A stretch of DNA of 64,000 nt from Ornithinimicrobium cavernae. GTDB taxonomy: Bacteria > Actinomycetota > Actinomycetes > Actinomycetales > Dermatophilaceae. Shown here piece by piece: positions 1 to 10,169 of the stretch. Numbering within the stretch: the stretch's first letter is position 1; the number at the start of each line of letters is the position of its first letter. The stretch spans positions 62,001 through 126,000 of the forward strand of contig NZ_QDDJ01000005.1 of NCBI RefSeq assembly GCF_003121625.1. The letters are read 5' to 3'. The translations under genes were made by a program, and so were the position numbers. The notes beneath the pieces were generated by a model. That model was not told the origin of the DNA and searched no databases. It saw only the letters and a program-made list of their open reading frames with translations.

Positions 1-788
<788 letters not shown>

Positions 789-874
789 CTGTCCAGTCTC
801 CTCGCCCGCAGGGCCGGTCCCCGCCCCCAGCGGCAGCGGCGGGGAGACCGGCCTGTCGGCATACCGGCTGCCGG

Positions 875-1264
875 TCAGACGTCCTCGCCGCCGGGCCACA
901 TGACCGGTCGCAGCTCGACGGTGTCGCCGGGACTGGCGAACTGCCGGGCGATCTCCTCCGCGCGGGAGCGGTCGGCCACGTCGATGAGGAAGTAGCCGGC
1001 GAAGTGCTCCTTGGACTCCGCATAGGGACCGTCGGAGGTGATCGGCCCGCCGTCCCAGCGGTAGATCGTGCTCGTGGCGGGATCGCCCAGCGCCTCGGCG
1101 GTGACCAGCTCGCCACGCTCGCTGAGCTCGGAGAGCAGCGCCTCGAACTCCGCGTTCATCTGGGCGCGCACCTCCGGTGACTGGGCCTGCAGCTCGGCGT
1201 TGAAGTCGCCGGTCGGGTGGCCCCACGGCTGCGGGTTGGAGTGGATCAGGATCACGAACTTCAT
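875..1264 (-). CDS. YCII-related (DGPF domain) protein
   Basis: A 129-residue protein of the YCII superfamily, with a dimeric alpha-beta barrel fold. It starts MKFVILIHSN and carries the signature DGPYAESKEHFAGYFLIDV at about residues 78-96, close to the DGPF motif that names the domain. ATG at 1264 is preceded by GAGGTGC, which suits a leadered start; an upstream in-frame ATG at 1300 has no such support. It lies 86 bases upstream of the sigma factor on the same strand, the standard YCII-sigma pair. Proposed roles for such proteins (small-molecule binding or modulation of the sigma factor) are not proven, so none is asserted here. Confidence 0.88.
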   Translation of the reverse strand: MKFVILIHSNPQPWGHPTGDFNAELQAQSPEVRAQMNAEFEALLSELSERGELVTAEALGDPATSTIYRWDGGPITSDGPYAESKEHFAGYFLIDVADRSRAEEIARQFASPGDTVELRPVMWPGGEDV

Positions 1265-1395
1265 GGTGCACCTCGTCGTCGTGGAGGGTGGCGGGTCCAC
1301 CCTCTCACCGAGGACGTCGGAGCCGCGCGCCGATCCTCGACACCGTCGCGCAAACCGCTTGCCGCGGCACGGTCCGGAGCGTGAGGCTGGAGGCC

Positions 1396-1806
1396 ATGAC
1401 CTCCTTCATCTCGCACACGACGATCGACTGCACGGACGCCTACGCGCTGTCGACCTGGTGGCAGGGCGTGCTCGGCTACGTCGAGGACGCCGACGACCCG
1501 AACGAGCCCGGGCACGAGGAGTGCCCGATCTCCGACCCCGGGACCGGGCACACGCTGCTGTTCATCGAGGTGCCGGACCCGACGCCCGGTAAGAACAAGT
1601 TCCATCTGGACCTCCGGCCCCGCGACCTGACCCAGCAGGAGGAGGTCGACCGGCTCGTCGCCCACGGGGCCACCGTGACGACGGACCACCGCGGGCTCTA
1701 CGGACCGGGCACCGGCTGGGTCACCCTGGCCGACCCCGAGGGCAACCTGTTCTGTGTCCTCAGGTCGCCGGCGGAGCGGGCCGCCGTCGCCGCCGAGCAG
1801 TCCTGA
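1396..1806 (+). CDS. VOC superfamily protein (glyoxalase-like domain)
   Basis: A 136-residue single-domain protein of the vicinal oxygen chelate superfamily. It shows the paired beta-alpha-beta-beta-beta pattern: TTIDCTDAYALSTWWQGVLG near the N terminus, NKFHLDLRPRDL in the middle, and GTGWVTLADPEGNLFCVL near the end. This matches the Glyoxalase_6 type common in actinobacteria, often of unknown substrate. ATG at 1396 has GTGAGG about 9 bases upstream. Upstream in-frame starts would only add a low-complexity extension overlapping the promoter region of the divergent YCII gene. Metal ligands cannot be assigned with confidence, so enzymatic activity is uncertain. Confidence 0.8.
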   Translation: MTSFISHTTIDCTDAYALSTWWQGVLGYVEDADDPNEPGHEECPISDPGTGHTLLFIEVPDPTPGKNKFHLDLRPRDLTQQEEVDRLVAHGATVTTDHRGLYGPGTGWVTLADPEGNLFCVLRSPAERAAVAAEQS

Positions 1807-1833
1807 GTCCGCGGTCCGCGCGGCAGCGCCGAG

Positions 1834-2067
1834 TCAGCGACCGGCTGCGCGGTTGCGCGGGTGCTGGCGGGCGACCCGCTCGTTGCCGCGCCGGTAGTTG
1901 CCCGTGACCCGCGCCATGAGCAGCTGCTCGTCCCCGGCGCCCACGTCGTCGAGGAAGTCCGCCGCCCGCCGCCCCCGCAGGGTGGTCGCCAGCCGCCCCC
2001 GGTGCCAGATGCGGACCACCCCGGCCGGTGTGACGGCATACTCGAAGCCCTCTGGTGCCTGTCCCAT
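1834..2067 (-). CDS. conserved actinobacterial hypothetical protein, 77 aa
   Basis: A small basic protein beginning MGQAPEGFEYAVTPAGVVRI, with a central LATTLRGRRAADFLDDV segment and the C-terminal block GNYRRGNERVARQHPRNR. This pattern is recognisable among short conserved actinobacterial proteins, but I know no function for it. The C-terminal Arg/Asn-rich segment suggests nucleic-acid contact, which is only inference. The start ATG at 2067 sits 6 bases after a hexamer reading CAGGGT on the minus strand, so the mRNA may be leaderless. It is convergent with the VOC gene and divergent from the universal stress protein gene. Confidence 0.7.
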   Translation of the reverse strand: MGQAPEGFEYAVTPAGVVRIWHRGRLATTLRGRRAADFLDDVGAGDEQLLMARVTGNYRRGNERVARQHPRNRAAGR

Positions 2068-2157
2068 CCGGCTACCCTGGCGCAGTCCGGCGCCCGGGCG
2101 CCACCGGATTGCGTGCGACATACTGGACCCACCAGCCCGGCACAACGGAGGAGACCG

Positions 2158-3051
2158 ATGACCAAGGGATCTGTCGTCGTGGGCGTTGACGTGCCCGGCA
2201 CGAGCGGGGACGCGGTCCGGTGGGCCGCGCACACCGCGGCGCTGCACGGGGTGCCCCTGAAGCTGGTGCACGCGGCCGACGAGGTCGCCGGGCTGCCCGG
2301 TGGTGTCGTGGACCCCGAGGACACGACGACCCGGGACGTGCTGCGGGACAACACCGAGGCCCTGTCCACGCTGCAGCAGGCGGTCGGCGAGGTGCGCGCG
2401 ACCTTCCCGGACCTGCCGGTCGAGCCGGTCGAGGTCGTGGGCGACGCCGTCGAGGTGCTGCTGGCCCACCAGCAGGACGCGCTCCTGGTCGTGGGGACGG
2501 GCCACCGCAACGCGCTCTCCGAGCTCATCCTCGGGTCGACCTCCCTCGGCGTGGCGATGCACGCCACCAGCCCGGTGGCGGTCGTGCCGCCCGACGCCCG
2601 GCACGAGGGCGACCCCCACGGCCTGGTCGTCGTCGCCGTGGACGGCAGCGCCGACAGCGTCGTCGCGGCACGGGTCGCCTGCCACGAGGCCCGGGCGCGC
2701 GGCGCCAGGGTGCTGGCGGTCAACACCTGGGGGCTGGAGGTGGTGGGCGGCTTCGTGGTCACCGAGTCCGACCAGGAGGAGTTCGCGGCGCTGCAGGAGC
2801 GGCAGCGGCAGCAGGTCGAGCAGGCGCTGGCCTCCGCTCGCCGGGACTACCCCGAGGTCGAGATCGATGTCGACATCGTCCACGGCAAGGTGGTGCCCAC
2901 GCTGCTGGACCGCTCGGCCACGGCCGACCTCCTCGTGCTGGGCAGCCGCGGCCTGGCCGGCTTCGCCGGCAAGCTGCTCGGCTCGGTGAGCCAGCGCGTG
3001 CTGCGCGGCTCCGCCTGTCCCGTGGTGATCGTCAAGGCGTCCGCGTCCTGA
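2158..3051 (+). CDS. universal stress protein, two tandem Usp domains
   Basis: A 297-residue cytoplasmic protein with two UspA domains. The first opens SVVVGVDVPGTSGDAVRWAA and ends with GTGHRNALSELILGSTS. The second opens GLVVVAVDGSADSVVAARVA and ends with GSRGLAGFAGKLLGSVSQRV. Both carry the G-x2-G-x9-G-S/T nucleotide-binding pattern, so ATP binding is likely in each half. Tandem Usp proteins in actinobacteria are usually induced by stress, hypoxia or stationary phase. ATG at 2158 follows a strong GGAGGAG site 4 bases upstream. A CGACATACT sequence at 2116-2124 may supply the -10 element. Confidence 0.92.
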   Translation: MTKGSVVVGVDVPGTSGDAVRWAAHTAALHGVPLKLVHAADEVAGLPGGVVDPEDTTTRDVLRDNTEALSTLQQAVGEVRATFPDLPVEPVEVVGDAVEVLLAHQQDALLVVGTGHRNALSELILGSTSLGVAMHATSPVAVVPPDARHEGDPHGLVVVAVDGSADSVVAARVACHEARARGARVLAVNTWGLEVVGGFVVTESDQEEFAALQERQRQQVEQALASARRDYPEVEIDVDIVHGKVVPTLLDRSATADLLVLGSRGLAGFAGKLLGSVSQRVLRGSACPVVIVKASAS

Positions 3052-3057
3052 CGTCCC

Positions 3058-3789
3058 TCAGGACTGGTGGGCGTCCTTGACGACCCGCGCCCAGCGTCTG
3101 GCCAGCGGCTCCCACGCCCTGCGCAGCGCCGAGGCGCTGCCCTCCACCGCGTCCGCCACGGCAAACACGTCGATCCCGTCGGGCCGGGCCTCCCGTGCCG
3201 ACGGCTTGTCGGTGGTCCAGCTGCGGAAGATGGCTGGGGACGCCTCGGGGTGGAACTGCACGCCCCACGCCCGCGGGCCGAAGCGGGCGGCCTGGACCGA
3301 GCCGTCCGGGGAGAGCGCGAGCGTCGTGGCCCGTCGGGGGAGAGCCGTGGCGATGTCGTTGTTCCACTGGACCGCCTGCACGCCCGGCTCGAGCGCCGAG
3401 AAGAGCGGGTCGGTCGCTGCCTCCGGGGTCGGGGAGAACGGCGTCAGCCCACGCGAGTGCCCGTGGGGGTTGCGGGCCACGGTGCCGCCGAGGGCCACCG
3501 TCGCCAGCTGGTGCCCGAGGCAGATCCCGAGGAACGGGTCGCCGGCAGCGATCACGGTCGCAATCAGGGCGCGGGTGGGCGGCAGCCACCGGGTCGTCGC
3601 GTCGTCGCCGGCCCCCATCTCGCCGCCGAGGACGAGCAGACCCGCATGGTCGGTCAGCGACGCGGGGATCGCCCGCCCGCGGTGCGCCTCGAGGACATCG
3701 AGCTCGAGCCCGGCGGCGAGCAGCCAGTCCGCGAACCAGCCTGCGGGGCAGTTGTCCTCGTGTTGCACCACGAGCACGGTGGGCTTCAT
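3058..3789 (-). CDS. class I glutamine amidotransferase (GuaA/TrpG-like GATase domain)
   Basis: A 243-residue free-standing class I glutamine amidotransferase-like protein that would hydrolyse glutamine or a gamma-glutamyl substrate. The nucleophile elbow GICLGHQ places the catalytic Cys at 90, and VQFHPEA supplies His180 and Glu182, so the triad is complete. An oxyanion-type LVLGGEMGAGDD segment lies at 52-63. No synthetase domain is fused or adjacent, so the substrate is unknown; such stand-alone proteins are often annotated as GMP synthase-like. The start is supported by TAGATT on the minus strand (3796-3801), 6 bases ahead of the ATG, with no ribosome site. This indicates a leaderless message. 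It is convergent with the Usp gene. Confidence 0.9.
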   Translation of the reverse strand: MKPTVLVVQHEDNCPAGWFADWLLAAGLELDVLEAHRGRAIPASLTDHAGLLVLGGEMGAGDDATTRWLPPTRALIATVIAAGDPFLGICLGHQLATVALGGTVARNPHGHSRGLTPFSPTPEAATDPLFSALEPGVQAVQWNNDIATALPRRATTLALSPDGSVQAARFGPRAWGVQFHPEASPAIFRSWTTDKPSAREARPDGIDVFAVADAVEGSASALRRAWEPLARRWARVVKDAHQS

Positions 3790-3795
3790 TGCCGC

Positions 3796-3801
3796 AATCT
3801 A
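3796..3801 (-). promoter_or_regulatory. predicted leaderless -10 element of the amidotransferase gene
   Basis: TAGATT on the minus strand lies exactly 6 bases before the ATG at 3789, so transcription should begin at or near the start codon. There is no Shine-Dalgarno sequence in between. Confidence 0.6.
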
Positions 3802-3916
3802 ACCCAGCAGTAGCCCAACGGGGCGTTGGTCGTCGCCTCCGGGCCACGGGTCGTCGCGTCGCCCTGTCGGTGGGCCCGCTCGGGCCGACCCGACAACCAC
3901 GGCGCGGGCCGGCCGT

Positions 3917-5116
3917 CTAGCGGGCCTCGATGACCGACGCCGGCCCGAACAGGCCCTCGTCGTGGTCGGACTCCGTGGCCGTCGGGTCGGTGAGCGTGAC
4001 CGCCACCTCGTGCGGTTGCAGCTCACCGCTGGCGATCTGCTCGGCCCAGTGGCAGGCAACGCGCTGGCTGGGCGGCACCCCGTCGATCTGCACGACCCGC
4101 AGCTCCGGACGCTCGGTGTCGCACCGGGTCTCCTGCCGCCACGGGCAGCGCGTGTGGAACCGGCAGCCGGACGGCGGGTTGGCCGGACTCGGCAGGTCAC
4201 CGGCCAGCAGGATCTGCTCCCTGCTGTCCTCGACCACCGGGTCGGGGACCGGCACGGCCGACATCAGGGCGCGGGTGTAGGGGTGCAGCGGCTGGGCATA
4301 GAGGTCGTCGGCCTCGGCCTCCTCGACGAGCGCGCCGAGGTACATCACCCCCACGCGGTCGCTGATGTGACGGACGACGGCGAGGTCGTGGGCGATGAGC
4401 AGGTAGGTCAGCCCCAGCTCCTCCTGGAGGTCGGCCAGGAGGTTGATCACCTGCGCCTGGACCGAGACGTCGAGGGCGCTCACCGGCTCGTCGGCCACGA
4501 TGAGCTGCGGGTTCACCGACAGCGCCCGGGCGATCCCGACCCGCTGGCGCTGCCCCCCGGAGAACTCGTGGGGGTACTTGCTCAGGGCGGTGCGGGGCAG
4601 CCCGACCGCCCGCAGGAGCTCGATCAGCCGCTCTCGGGCGCCGCCGCCCATGACCAGGCCGTGCGCCCGCATCCCCTCGAGGAGGAGCTGCTCCACCGTC
4701 TGCCGCGGGTCGAGGCTGCCCAGCGGGTCCTGGAAGACCATCTGCATGTGCCGCCGCTGGGTGCGCAGCGCCTCGCCCCCGAGAGACGCCAGGTCCGTGC
4801 CGTTGAACAGCACCTCGCCGTCCGTGGTGGTCTCCAGCTGCAGGATGGCGCGGCCGAAGGTCGACTTGCCGCAGCCCGACTCACCGACCAGACCGTAGGT
4901 CTCGCCCCGCCGGATCTGCAGGTCGATCCCGTCGACGGCATAGACGTGGCCGACCGTGCGGTCGATGAACACGCCCTTCTTGATCGGGAAGTGCACCTTC
5001 AGGCCACGGACCTCCAGCAGTATGTCGTCACTCGCGCCGGGCGTGCGACCGCCGGTCGGGTCCTCGGTCACGTCGGGGGAGGGCACCTGCTGCGGGTCCT
5101 GGGTGGGGCTGCTCAC
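3917..5116 (-). CDS. oppF: oligopeptide ABC transporter ATP-binding subunit (OppF type)
   Basis: A 399-residue ATPase that energises peptide import with the OppD partner. Walker [10 protein letters not shown] is at about 78-86, the ABC signature FSGGQRQR at 185-192, Walker B LIVADEP at 205-211 and the switch His at 243. The C terminus is the oligo_HPY region with CRFHTRCPW and further cysteines, typical of OppD/OppF subunits. The N-terminal 30 residues are a Pro/Asp-rich extension. GTG at 5116 overlaps the oppD stop as GTGA, implying translational coupling. It is the last gene of the five-gene minus-strand opp operon. Peptide rather than nickel or glycan specificity rests on the family and the substrate-binding protein, and is moderately sure. 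Confidence 0.92.
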   Translation of the reverse strand: MSSPTQDPQQVPSPDVTEDPTGGRTPGASDDILLEVRGLKVHFPIKKGVFIDRTVGHVYAVDGIDLQIRRGETYGLVGESGCGKSTFGRAILQLETTTDGEVLFNGTDLASLGGEALRTQRRHMQMVFQDPLGSLDPRQTVEQLLLEGMRAHGLVMGGGARERLIELLRAVGLPRTALSKYPHEFSGGQRQRVGIARALSVNPQLIVADEPVSALDVSVQAQVINLLADLQEELGLTYLLIAHDLAVVRHISDRVGVMYLGALVEEAEADDLYAQPLHPYTRALMSAVPVPDPVVEDSREQILLAGDLPSPANPPSGCRFHTRCPWRQETRCDTERPELRVVQIDGVPPSQRVACHWAEQIASGELQPHEVAVTLTDPTATESDHDEGLFGPASVIEAR

Positions 5117-6186
5117 GGTGTCTCCTCCTCGGCCGGCTGGCCGCTCCCTGCGGCTGTCGGCGGCGCCGGCAGCGGGTTGTGACACCGCAGCAGGCGGTCG
5201 GGGCCGTGGCCCGGGTCGGGCACCAGCTCGGGCGTCTGCTGGACGCACACGTCGATCGCCGAGCTGCAGCGCGGGGCGAAGGCGCACCCCTGCTCCCAGG
5301 GGATGTTGTCGGAGACCGAACCCGGCACCGGGGTGAGCCTGCCCCGCTCCTCGTGCAGGCGCGGGATGGAGGCCAGCAGGCCACCCGTGTAGGGGTGACG
5401 CGGGCGGGCGAACAGGTCGTGGCGACCTGCGCGCTCGACGATGCGTCCGGCATACAGGACATTGACCTCGTCGCACAGGCCGGCCACCACCCCCAGGTCG
5501 TGGGTGATCATGACCAGGGCGGTCTCCGAGTCCTGGACCAGCTCCTTGAGCAGGGCGAGGATCTGGGCCTGGATCGTCACGTCCAGCGCGGTGGTCGGCT
5601 CGTCGGCAATGAGCAGGCGGGGCTCGCAGGCCAGCGCCATCGCGATGAGCGCGCGCTGCCGCATGCCGCCGGAGAGCTGGTGGGGGTACTCCTTCAGCCG
5701 CCGCGTCGGGTCGGGGATGCCGACCTTGTCGAGCATCGCCCGGGCCTGCTCCCTCGCCTCGCCCCTGGAGACCCGCTTGTGGCGCTCGATCACCTCGGCG
5801 ACCTGGGTCCCGAGCGGCACGACCGGGTTGAGGGAGGACAGTGGGTCCTGGAAGATCATCGCCAGGTCGCGCCCGCGCCGGTCCCGCAGCTCGTTGCCGG
5901 ACATGGTGAGCAGCTCCTCGCCGGCGAACGTGGCGCTGCCGCCGATCGTGTTGCCCCGGGCCGGGAGCAGACCCATGATCGCCAAGGAGGTGACGGACTT
6001 GCCGCACCCGGACTCACCGACCAGACCGACGGTCTGGCCGGGCGCGACGTCGAAGCTGACGCCGTCGACAGCACGGAACTCACGGCGACCCCTGCCGAAC
6101 GTGACCGTGAGGTCACGGACGGCCAGCAGCGGGGCGGTGCGGGCGGAGCGGTCCAGGGCAGGGTCCGCGGTGGGCTGGGCGGTCAT
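5113..6186 (-). CDS. oppD: oligopeptide ABC transporter ATP-binding subunit (OppD type)
   Basis: A 357-residue ATPase subunit. Walker A GESGCGKS is at 57-64, the Q-loop [11 protein letters not shown] at 111-121, the signature LSGGMRQR at 171-178 and Walker B LLIADEPT at 191-198. An oligo_HPY C terminus with [14 protein letters not shown] follows. ATG at 6186 has a GAGGAGGA ribosome site close upstream, and an in-frame upstream ATG at 6240 lies inside oppC, so the shorter form is preferred. It sits 10 bases after oppC and overlaps oppF by 4 bases. OppD and OppF should form the heterodimeric nucleotide-binding pair on the cytoplasmic face. Confidence 0.93.
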   Translation of the reverse strand: MTAQPTADPALDRSARTAPLLAVRDLTVTFGRGRREFRAVDGVSFDVAPGQTVGLVGESGCGKSVTSLAIMGLLPARGNTIGGSATFAGEELLTMSGNELRDRRGRDLAMIFQDPLSSLNPVVPLGTQVAEVIERHKRVSRGEAREQARAMLDKVGIPDPTRRLKEYPHQLSGGMRQRALIAMALACEPRLLIADEPTTALDVTIQAQILALLKELVQDSETALVMITHDLGVVAGLCDEVNVLYAGRIVERAGRHDLFARPRHPYTGGLLASIPRLHEERGRLTPVPGSVSDNIPWEQGCAFAPRCSSAIDVCVQQTPELVPDPGHGPDRLLRCHNPLPAPPTAAGSGQPAEEETP

Positions 6187-6196
6187 CTCGTCCTCC

Positions 6197-7147
6197 TCAG
6201 CGACGGGACTTGGGGTCGAGGGCCTCGCGCAGGGACTCACCCATCAGGGTGAAGCCGAGCGCGACGACGATGATGCAGACGGCGGGATAGACGGCGACCT
6301 CGGGGTGGGTGTTGAAGTACTGCTGCGACCTGCCGAGCATCTGGCCCCACTCGGGCTGAGTGTCGTCGGGGTTGCCCAGTCCCAGGAAGGACAGCGCGGC
6401 CGCGTCGATGATGGCCACGGCCAGCACGAGCGTGCCCTGGACGATCACCGGGCCGACCGAGTTGGGCAGCATGTGCCGGAAGACGATCGGCGCGGGGCGC
6501 ACGCCGAGGGCCCGGGCGGCCAGCACGTGGTCGCTGTGCCGCTGAGCCATCATCGAGCCACGGAGCAGCCGGGCGAAGATCGGGATCTGGATGATGGCGA
6601 TCGCCAGGATCACCGTCCACTGGCTGGGGCGCGCGAACATCGCGGCCAGGGAGAAGGCCATCAGCAGCGAGGGGATGGACAGCATCACGTCGACGATGCG
6701 CATCACGATGGTGTCGGCCCAGCCGCCGATGCCGCCGGCGATGGTCCCCAGGACCATGCCGCCGGCAAAGCCGCCCAGCGTGGCGAGGACGCCGACGATC
6801 AGGGTCTGACGGGCCCCGACCATCAGCCGGGAGAGCATGTCGCGGCCGGCGTCGTCCGCGCCCAGCGGGAAGCCCGGCTGGGGGCCGGGGACCGGGTTCT
6901 GCGTGGTGCGCTGGTCGATGAGGAGACGGGCGGCCGGGTCGTGGGGCGCGATCCACGGCGCGATGACGGCGAGGATGACGAAGGCGGCGATGATGACGGC
7001 CCCGATGAGGAAGACGGGGTCGCGGCGCAGCCGGTGCCAGGCGCTGCGCCAGAGGCTCACGCCCTCCTCGTCGGAGAGCGCGCCGGCCTCGGCGAGGGAG
7101 TCGATCCGGGCCTTCTTGCGGTCACCGGGCTTGGTCAGGGAGGTCAC
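6197..7147 (-). CDS. oppC: oligopeptide ABC transporter permease (OppC type)
   Basis: A 316-residue inner-membrane permease. An N-terminal cytoplasmic stretch of about 45 residues precedes the first membrane helix (VFLIGAVIIAAFVILAVIAP). This is followed by the extracytoplasmic GADDAGRDMLSRLM block characteristic of OppC/DppC, then five further helices. The coupling (EAA) loop is HVLAARALGVRPAPIVFRHM, at about residues 210-230. The start is GTG at 7147, 10 bases after the oppB stop. With OppB it forms the translocation pore. Confidence 0.94.
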   Translation of the reverse strand: MTSLTKPGDRKKARIDSLAEAGALSDEEGVSLWRSAWHRLRRDPVFLIGAVIIAAFVILAVIAPWIAPHDPAARLLIDQRTTQNPVPGPQPGFPLGADDAGRDMLSRLMVGARQTLIVGVLATLGGFAGGMVLGTIAGGIGGWADTIVMRIVDVMLSIPSLLMAFSLAAMFARPSQWTVILAIAIIQIPIFARLLRGSMMAQRHSDHVLAARALGVRPAPIVFRHMLPNSVGPVIVQGTLVLAVAIIDAAALSFLGLGNPDDTQPEWGQMLGRSQQYFNTHPEVAVYPAVCIIVVALGFTLMGESLREALDPKSRR

Positions 7148-7157
7148 GGAGGGGTCC

Positions 7158-8168
7158 TCACTTCGTCCGGACGCGCGGGTCGATGACCGCGTAGGCGATG
7201 TCGACGAGCAGGTTGACGACGATGTAGATGAGCGCGGCCATCATGATCAGGACCTGCAGCACGGGGTAGTCCCGCCGCTCGAAGCCGATGGCGAGGGCCT
7301 GCCCGATGCCCTGGTAGGCGAAGACCTTCTCGGTGAGGACGGCCCCGGCCAGGAGGGCGCCGATCTGCAGGCCGACGATCGTGACGACGGGGATCAGGGC
7401 GTTGCGCATGATGTGCCGGCCCCGGATGGTGCGTGCCGTCAGGCCCTTGGCGCGCGCCGTGCGCACGTAGTCCTCCTCCATCACGTCGATCACCGCGGCC
7501 CGGGTGATCCGGAAGATGATGGCGAACGGGATGGAGCTCAGTGCGACCGCCGGCAGGATGAGGTGCTTGAAGGCATCCCAGGCGGCGTCCCACTCGCGCG
7601 TCATCAGCCCGTCCAGCATGTACATGTTGGTGATGTGGGTGGCGTTGATGCCGACGCTCGCACGGCCCGACGGCGGCAGCCACCCCAGCTGCACGGCGAA
7701 GATGTACTTCAGCACGTAGGCCAGGAAGAAGACCGGGACCGCCACCCCGATGAGGGAGAAGACCACGCTGCCCGTGTCGAGCCAGCCGCCCTTGCGCCGG
7801 GCCGCGATATAGCCCAGCGGGATCGCCAGCGTCAGGGCGATGACCATCGCGACGATGCTGAGCTCGATCGTCGCGGGCAGTCGCTGGACGAAGACGTCCC
7901 ACGCCGGCTCACCGCGGTAGACACCGTTGGAGATGCCGAAGTCCCCCCGCAGGGCACGTTCCAGGAACCGCCAGTACTGCACGAAGATCGGGTCGTCGAG
8001 ACCGAGCTGCGCGCGGAGCTCGGCGGCCGCCGCGGGCGTGCCGCGCTCGCCGAGCAGCGCGCTGACCACGCCGCCGGGCAGCGAACGCAGCCAGGCGAAG
8101 AGCAGCACGCTCAGCACGAACAGCGCCAGCACCGCCTGCAGGAGCCGGCGAACGATGAATCTCAGCAC
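7158..8168 (-). CDS. oppB: oligopeptide ABC transporter permease (OppB type)
   Basis: A 336-residue permease starting MLRFIVRRLLQAVLALFVLSVLLF, the standard OppB/DppB N terminus. It has about six membrane helices and the coupling loop EEDYVRTARAKGLTARTIRG near residues 228-247. GTG at 8168 is preceded by TGGAGG about 5 bases away. A long periplasm-facing segment lies between helices 1 and 2, as usual for OppB. The 120-base gap to oppA holds a hairpin that may set the ratio of binding protein to membrane components. Confidence 0.94.
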   Translation of the reverse strand: MLRFIVRRLLQAVLALFVLSVLLFAWLRSLPGGVVSALLGERGTPAAAAELRAQLGLDDPIFVQYWRFLERALRGDFGISNGVYRGEPAWDVFVQRLPATIELSIVAMVIALTLAIPLGYIAARRKGGWLDTGSVVFSLIGVAVPVFFLAYVLKYIFAVQLGWLPPSGRASVGINATHITNMYMLDGLMTREWDAAWDAFKHLILPAVALSSIPFAIIFRITRAAVIDVMEEDYVRTARAKGLTARTIRGRHIMRNALIPVVTIVGLQIGALLAGAVLTEKVFAYQGIGQALAIGFERRDYPVLQVLIMMAALIYIVVNLLVDIAYAVIDPRVRTK

Positions 8169-8197
8169 AAGACCTCCAGGGGCAGAGTCGGCTGTCC

Positions 8198-8247
8198 GGA
8201 CAGGATGACGGGCTGGGCCAGTGTGCAGCCCAGCCCGTCGTCTGTCC
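8198..8247 (-). terminator. hairpin between oppA and oppB (partial terminator or RNA-stabilising loop)
   Basis: The arms GACGGGCTGGGC and GCCCAGCCCGTC pair perfectly (12 bp), and a further GGACAG/CTGTCC pairing extends the stem, around a loop of about 9 bases. There is no U tract. Hairpins at this place in binding-protein operons commonly let oppA accumulate more mRNA than the downstream genes; here that is inference from position. Confidence 0.6.
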
Positions 8248-8288
8248 TGTCCCGCGTCAGGATAGACACGGGATGGGGCGGTGTCGCG

Positions 8289-10007
8289 TTACTCGGTGAC
8301 GGTGACCGTGGAGAAGTCCTCCGCCGTCAGCGGGCTGGCGACCATGCCCTGCACGTTCGGCCCCACGACGATCGCGGGCGGGCTGTGCGAGAGCGGCAGG
8401 CCGGGCAGCCACTCGGGGCTCATGATCTTGGCGTTGAGCTCCTCGTACAGCTGCGTGCGCGTGGCCTCGTCCGGCTCGGCGTCCGCCGCGGCGATGGCAT
8501 CCTGCAGCTCGCCGTGGAAGGGGTAGGCCGAGGTGCCGAACTGGTTGTCGTCACCGCAGAAGAACGCGCAGAGGAAGTTGTCCGCCGAGTTCAGGTCACC
8601 GGTCCAGCCCAGGAAGAAGGCGGGGGCGCGGCTGGCCTGCGTGTCGTCGATGTAGCCACCGGCCCAGGGCTTGGTGATGGTCTCGACGGTGATGCCGGCT
8701 GCCTCCCAGTCGGCCTTCACCTGGTCGTACACGCGCTGGGGGTCCGGCATGTACGGGCGGCTGACCTCGGACGGGTACCACAGCTCGATCGTGAGGTCGG
8801 ACTTGCCGGCCTGCTCGAGCAGGTCCTTGGCCTTCTCCACGTCGTACTCGTAGGCGGCGATCTCGCCGTTCCAGCCGCTGACGGTGTTCGGCATGAACTG
8901 CGTGGCCACCTCAGCACCCTCGGGCAGCTGGGTGGAGACGAACTGGTCACGGTTGAGCGCGTGGTAGAGCGCCTGACGGACCAGCGGGTCCTCCAGCTGG
9001 GGGTCGGCGACCGGGTTCAGCGCGAGGTAGAGCACGTTGAACGGGTCCCGGATGAGGACCTGGTTGCCGGCGTCCTTCAGTGCCTGCCAGTCGACCGGGT
9101 TGGGCAGGTCGTAGCCGTGGATCGTGCCGGCCTCGAGCTCCTGACGGCGGGCGTTCTCGTCCGCGATGATCTTGAAGACGAGGTTGGCCACGCCGGCCGG
9201 CTCGCCCCAGTAGTCCTCGTTGCGGACCAGGTTGACCGTGCCACCGGCGTTGTCGTAGGACTCGAACTTGAACGGTCCCGTGCCGGTCGGGTGCTCCTGC
9301 GCGTACTCCGGGAAGACGAAGGCGTCACCCTCCAGGGCGATCCCGTTGGCGTCGTACTCCTCCATCGCGGCAGGAGAGTGGATGGCGTAGGAGGACTGGC
9401 TCAGCACCATCGGGAACTTGCCGGTCACACGCGAGACGGTGACCTGGGCGGTGAACTCGTCGGTCGCCTCGCAGCCCTTGTAGAGCGTGTCCTCACCGAA
9501 GCCGAAGTCGTTGCCGTAGTAGTAGGCGCCCGACGGGCTCTGGCCGGCCTCGTTCTGGTCGGCCCAGCGCTCGAAGTTCGCGCAGACCGCCTCGGCGTTC
9601 AGGTCGGTACCGTCGTGGAACTTCACACCCTCCTGGATCGCGAAGTCCCAGACCAGACCGTCCTCACTGGTCCACTCGGTGGCCAGCTCCGGCACGGCCT
9701 CGGTGCCGCCGGGCTCGATGCCGATCAGGTTCTGGAAGATCTGCCGCGTCACCCGGAAGGTCTCACCGTCACTGGCGTAGAACGGGTCGAACGTCGTCGG
9801 GGCGCCCGCGGCGCCGAAGACGAGCGTGGCGTCGGACGCGGCGGACCCGCCGTCGCCTCCGGTGGCATTCGTGTCGTCGGCGTTGTCGCCGGCAGCGTTG
9901 TCGCCGCCCGTGTCCCCGCCGTCGTCGCGCTGGGACTCCGCGCAGGACGTCAGGACGAGTGCCAGCGCGGCGGTCCCGGCAATGGCCGCAACCTTGCGGA
10001 TAGTCAT
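8289..10007 (-). CDS. oppA: oligopeptide ABC transporter substrate-binding lipoprotein (OppA/DppA family)
   Basis: A 572-residue secreted lipoprotein that would capture peptides outside the membrane. The signal MTIRKVAAIAGTAALALVLTS ends in a lipobox with Cys22, followed by a Asp/Asn/Gly-rich linker to about residue 60. The SBP_bac_5 fold then runs from TTFDPFYASDGETFRVTRQI to the C terminus, including the family segment EEYDANGIALEGD and DPLVRQALYHALNRDQF. It is the first gene of the opp operon. Its ATG at 10007 follows GAGGAGG. Peptide specificity is inferred from family and operon content. Confidence 0.92.
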   Translation of the reverse strand: MTIRKVAAIAGTAALALVLTSCAESQRDDGGDTGGDNAAGDNADDTNATGGDGGSAASDATLVFGAAGAPTTFDPFYASDGETFRVTRQIFQNLIGIEPGGTEAVPELATEWTSEDGLVWDFAIQEGVKFHDGTDLNAEAVCANFERWADQNEAGQSPSGAYYYGNDFGFGEDTLYKGCEATDEFTAQVTVSRVTGKFPMVLSQSSYAIHSPAAMEEYDANGIALEGDAFVFPEYAQEHPTGTGPFKFESYDNAGGTVNLVRNEDYWGEPAGVANLVFKIIADENARRQELEAGTIHGYDLPNPVDWQALKDAGNQVLIRDPFNVLYLALNPVADPQLEDPLVRQALYHALNRDQFVSTQLPEGAEVATQFMPNTVSGWNGEIAAYEYDVEKAKDLLEQAGKSDLTIELWYPSEVSRPYMPDPQRVYDQVKADWEAAGITVETITKPWAGGYIDDTQASRAPAFFLGWTGDLNSADNFLCAFFCGDDNQFGTSAYPFHGELQDAIAAADAEPDEATRTQLYEELNAKIMSPEWLPGLPLSHSPPAIVVGPNVQGMVASPLTAEDFSTVTVTE

Positions 10008-10169
10008 TCTGCCTCCTCATGGGGCCGCCGGACGGAGATCGGGCGGCTGGTCGCAATGGGCCCAAGGTAGGCGTCTGCCGACCGGAGTGGAAGGACGTGA
10101 CGCGGATCGATGCCGAACCTTGACCAAAGTGTGTCCGAGGGGCCGGATCTCCCCGGTCGCGGTGCCGAA

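Noticed and set aside
6837-10070. 1077-codon open frame on the plus strand
   Set aside because: It is antisense to oppA, oppB and part of oppC, all with clear family motifs; long antisense frames are expected in high-GC DNA. Its product is low-complexity and matches nothing known.
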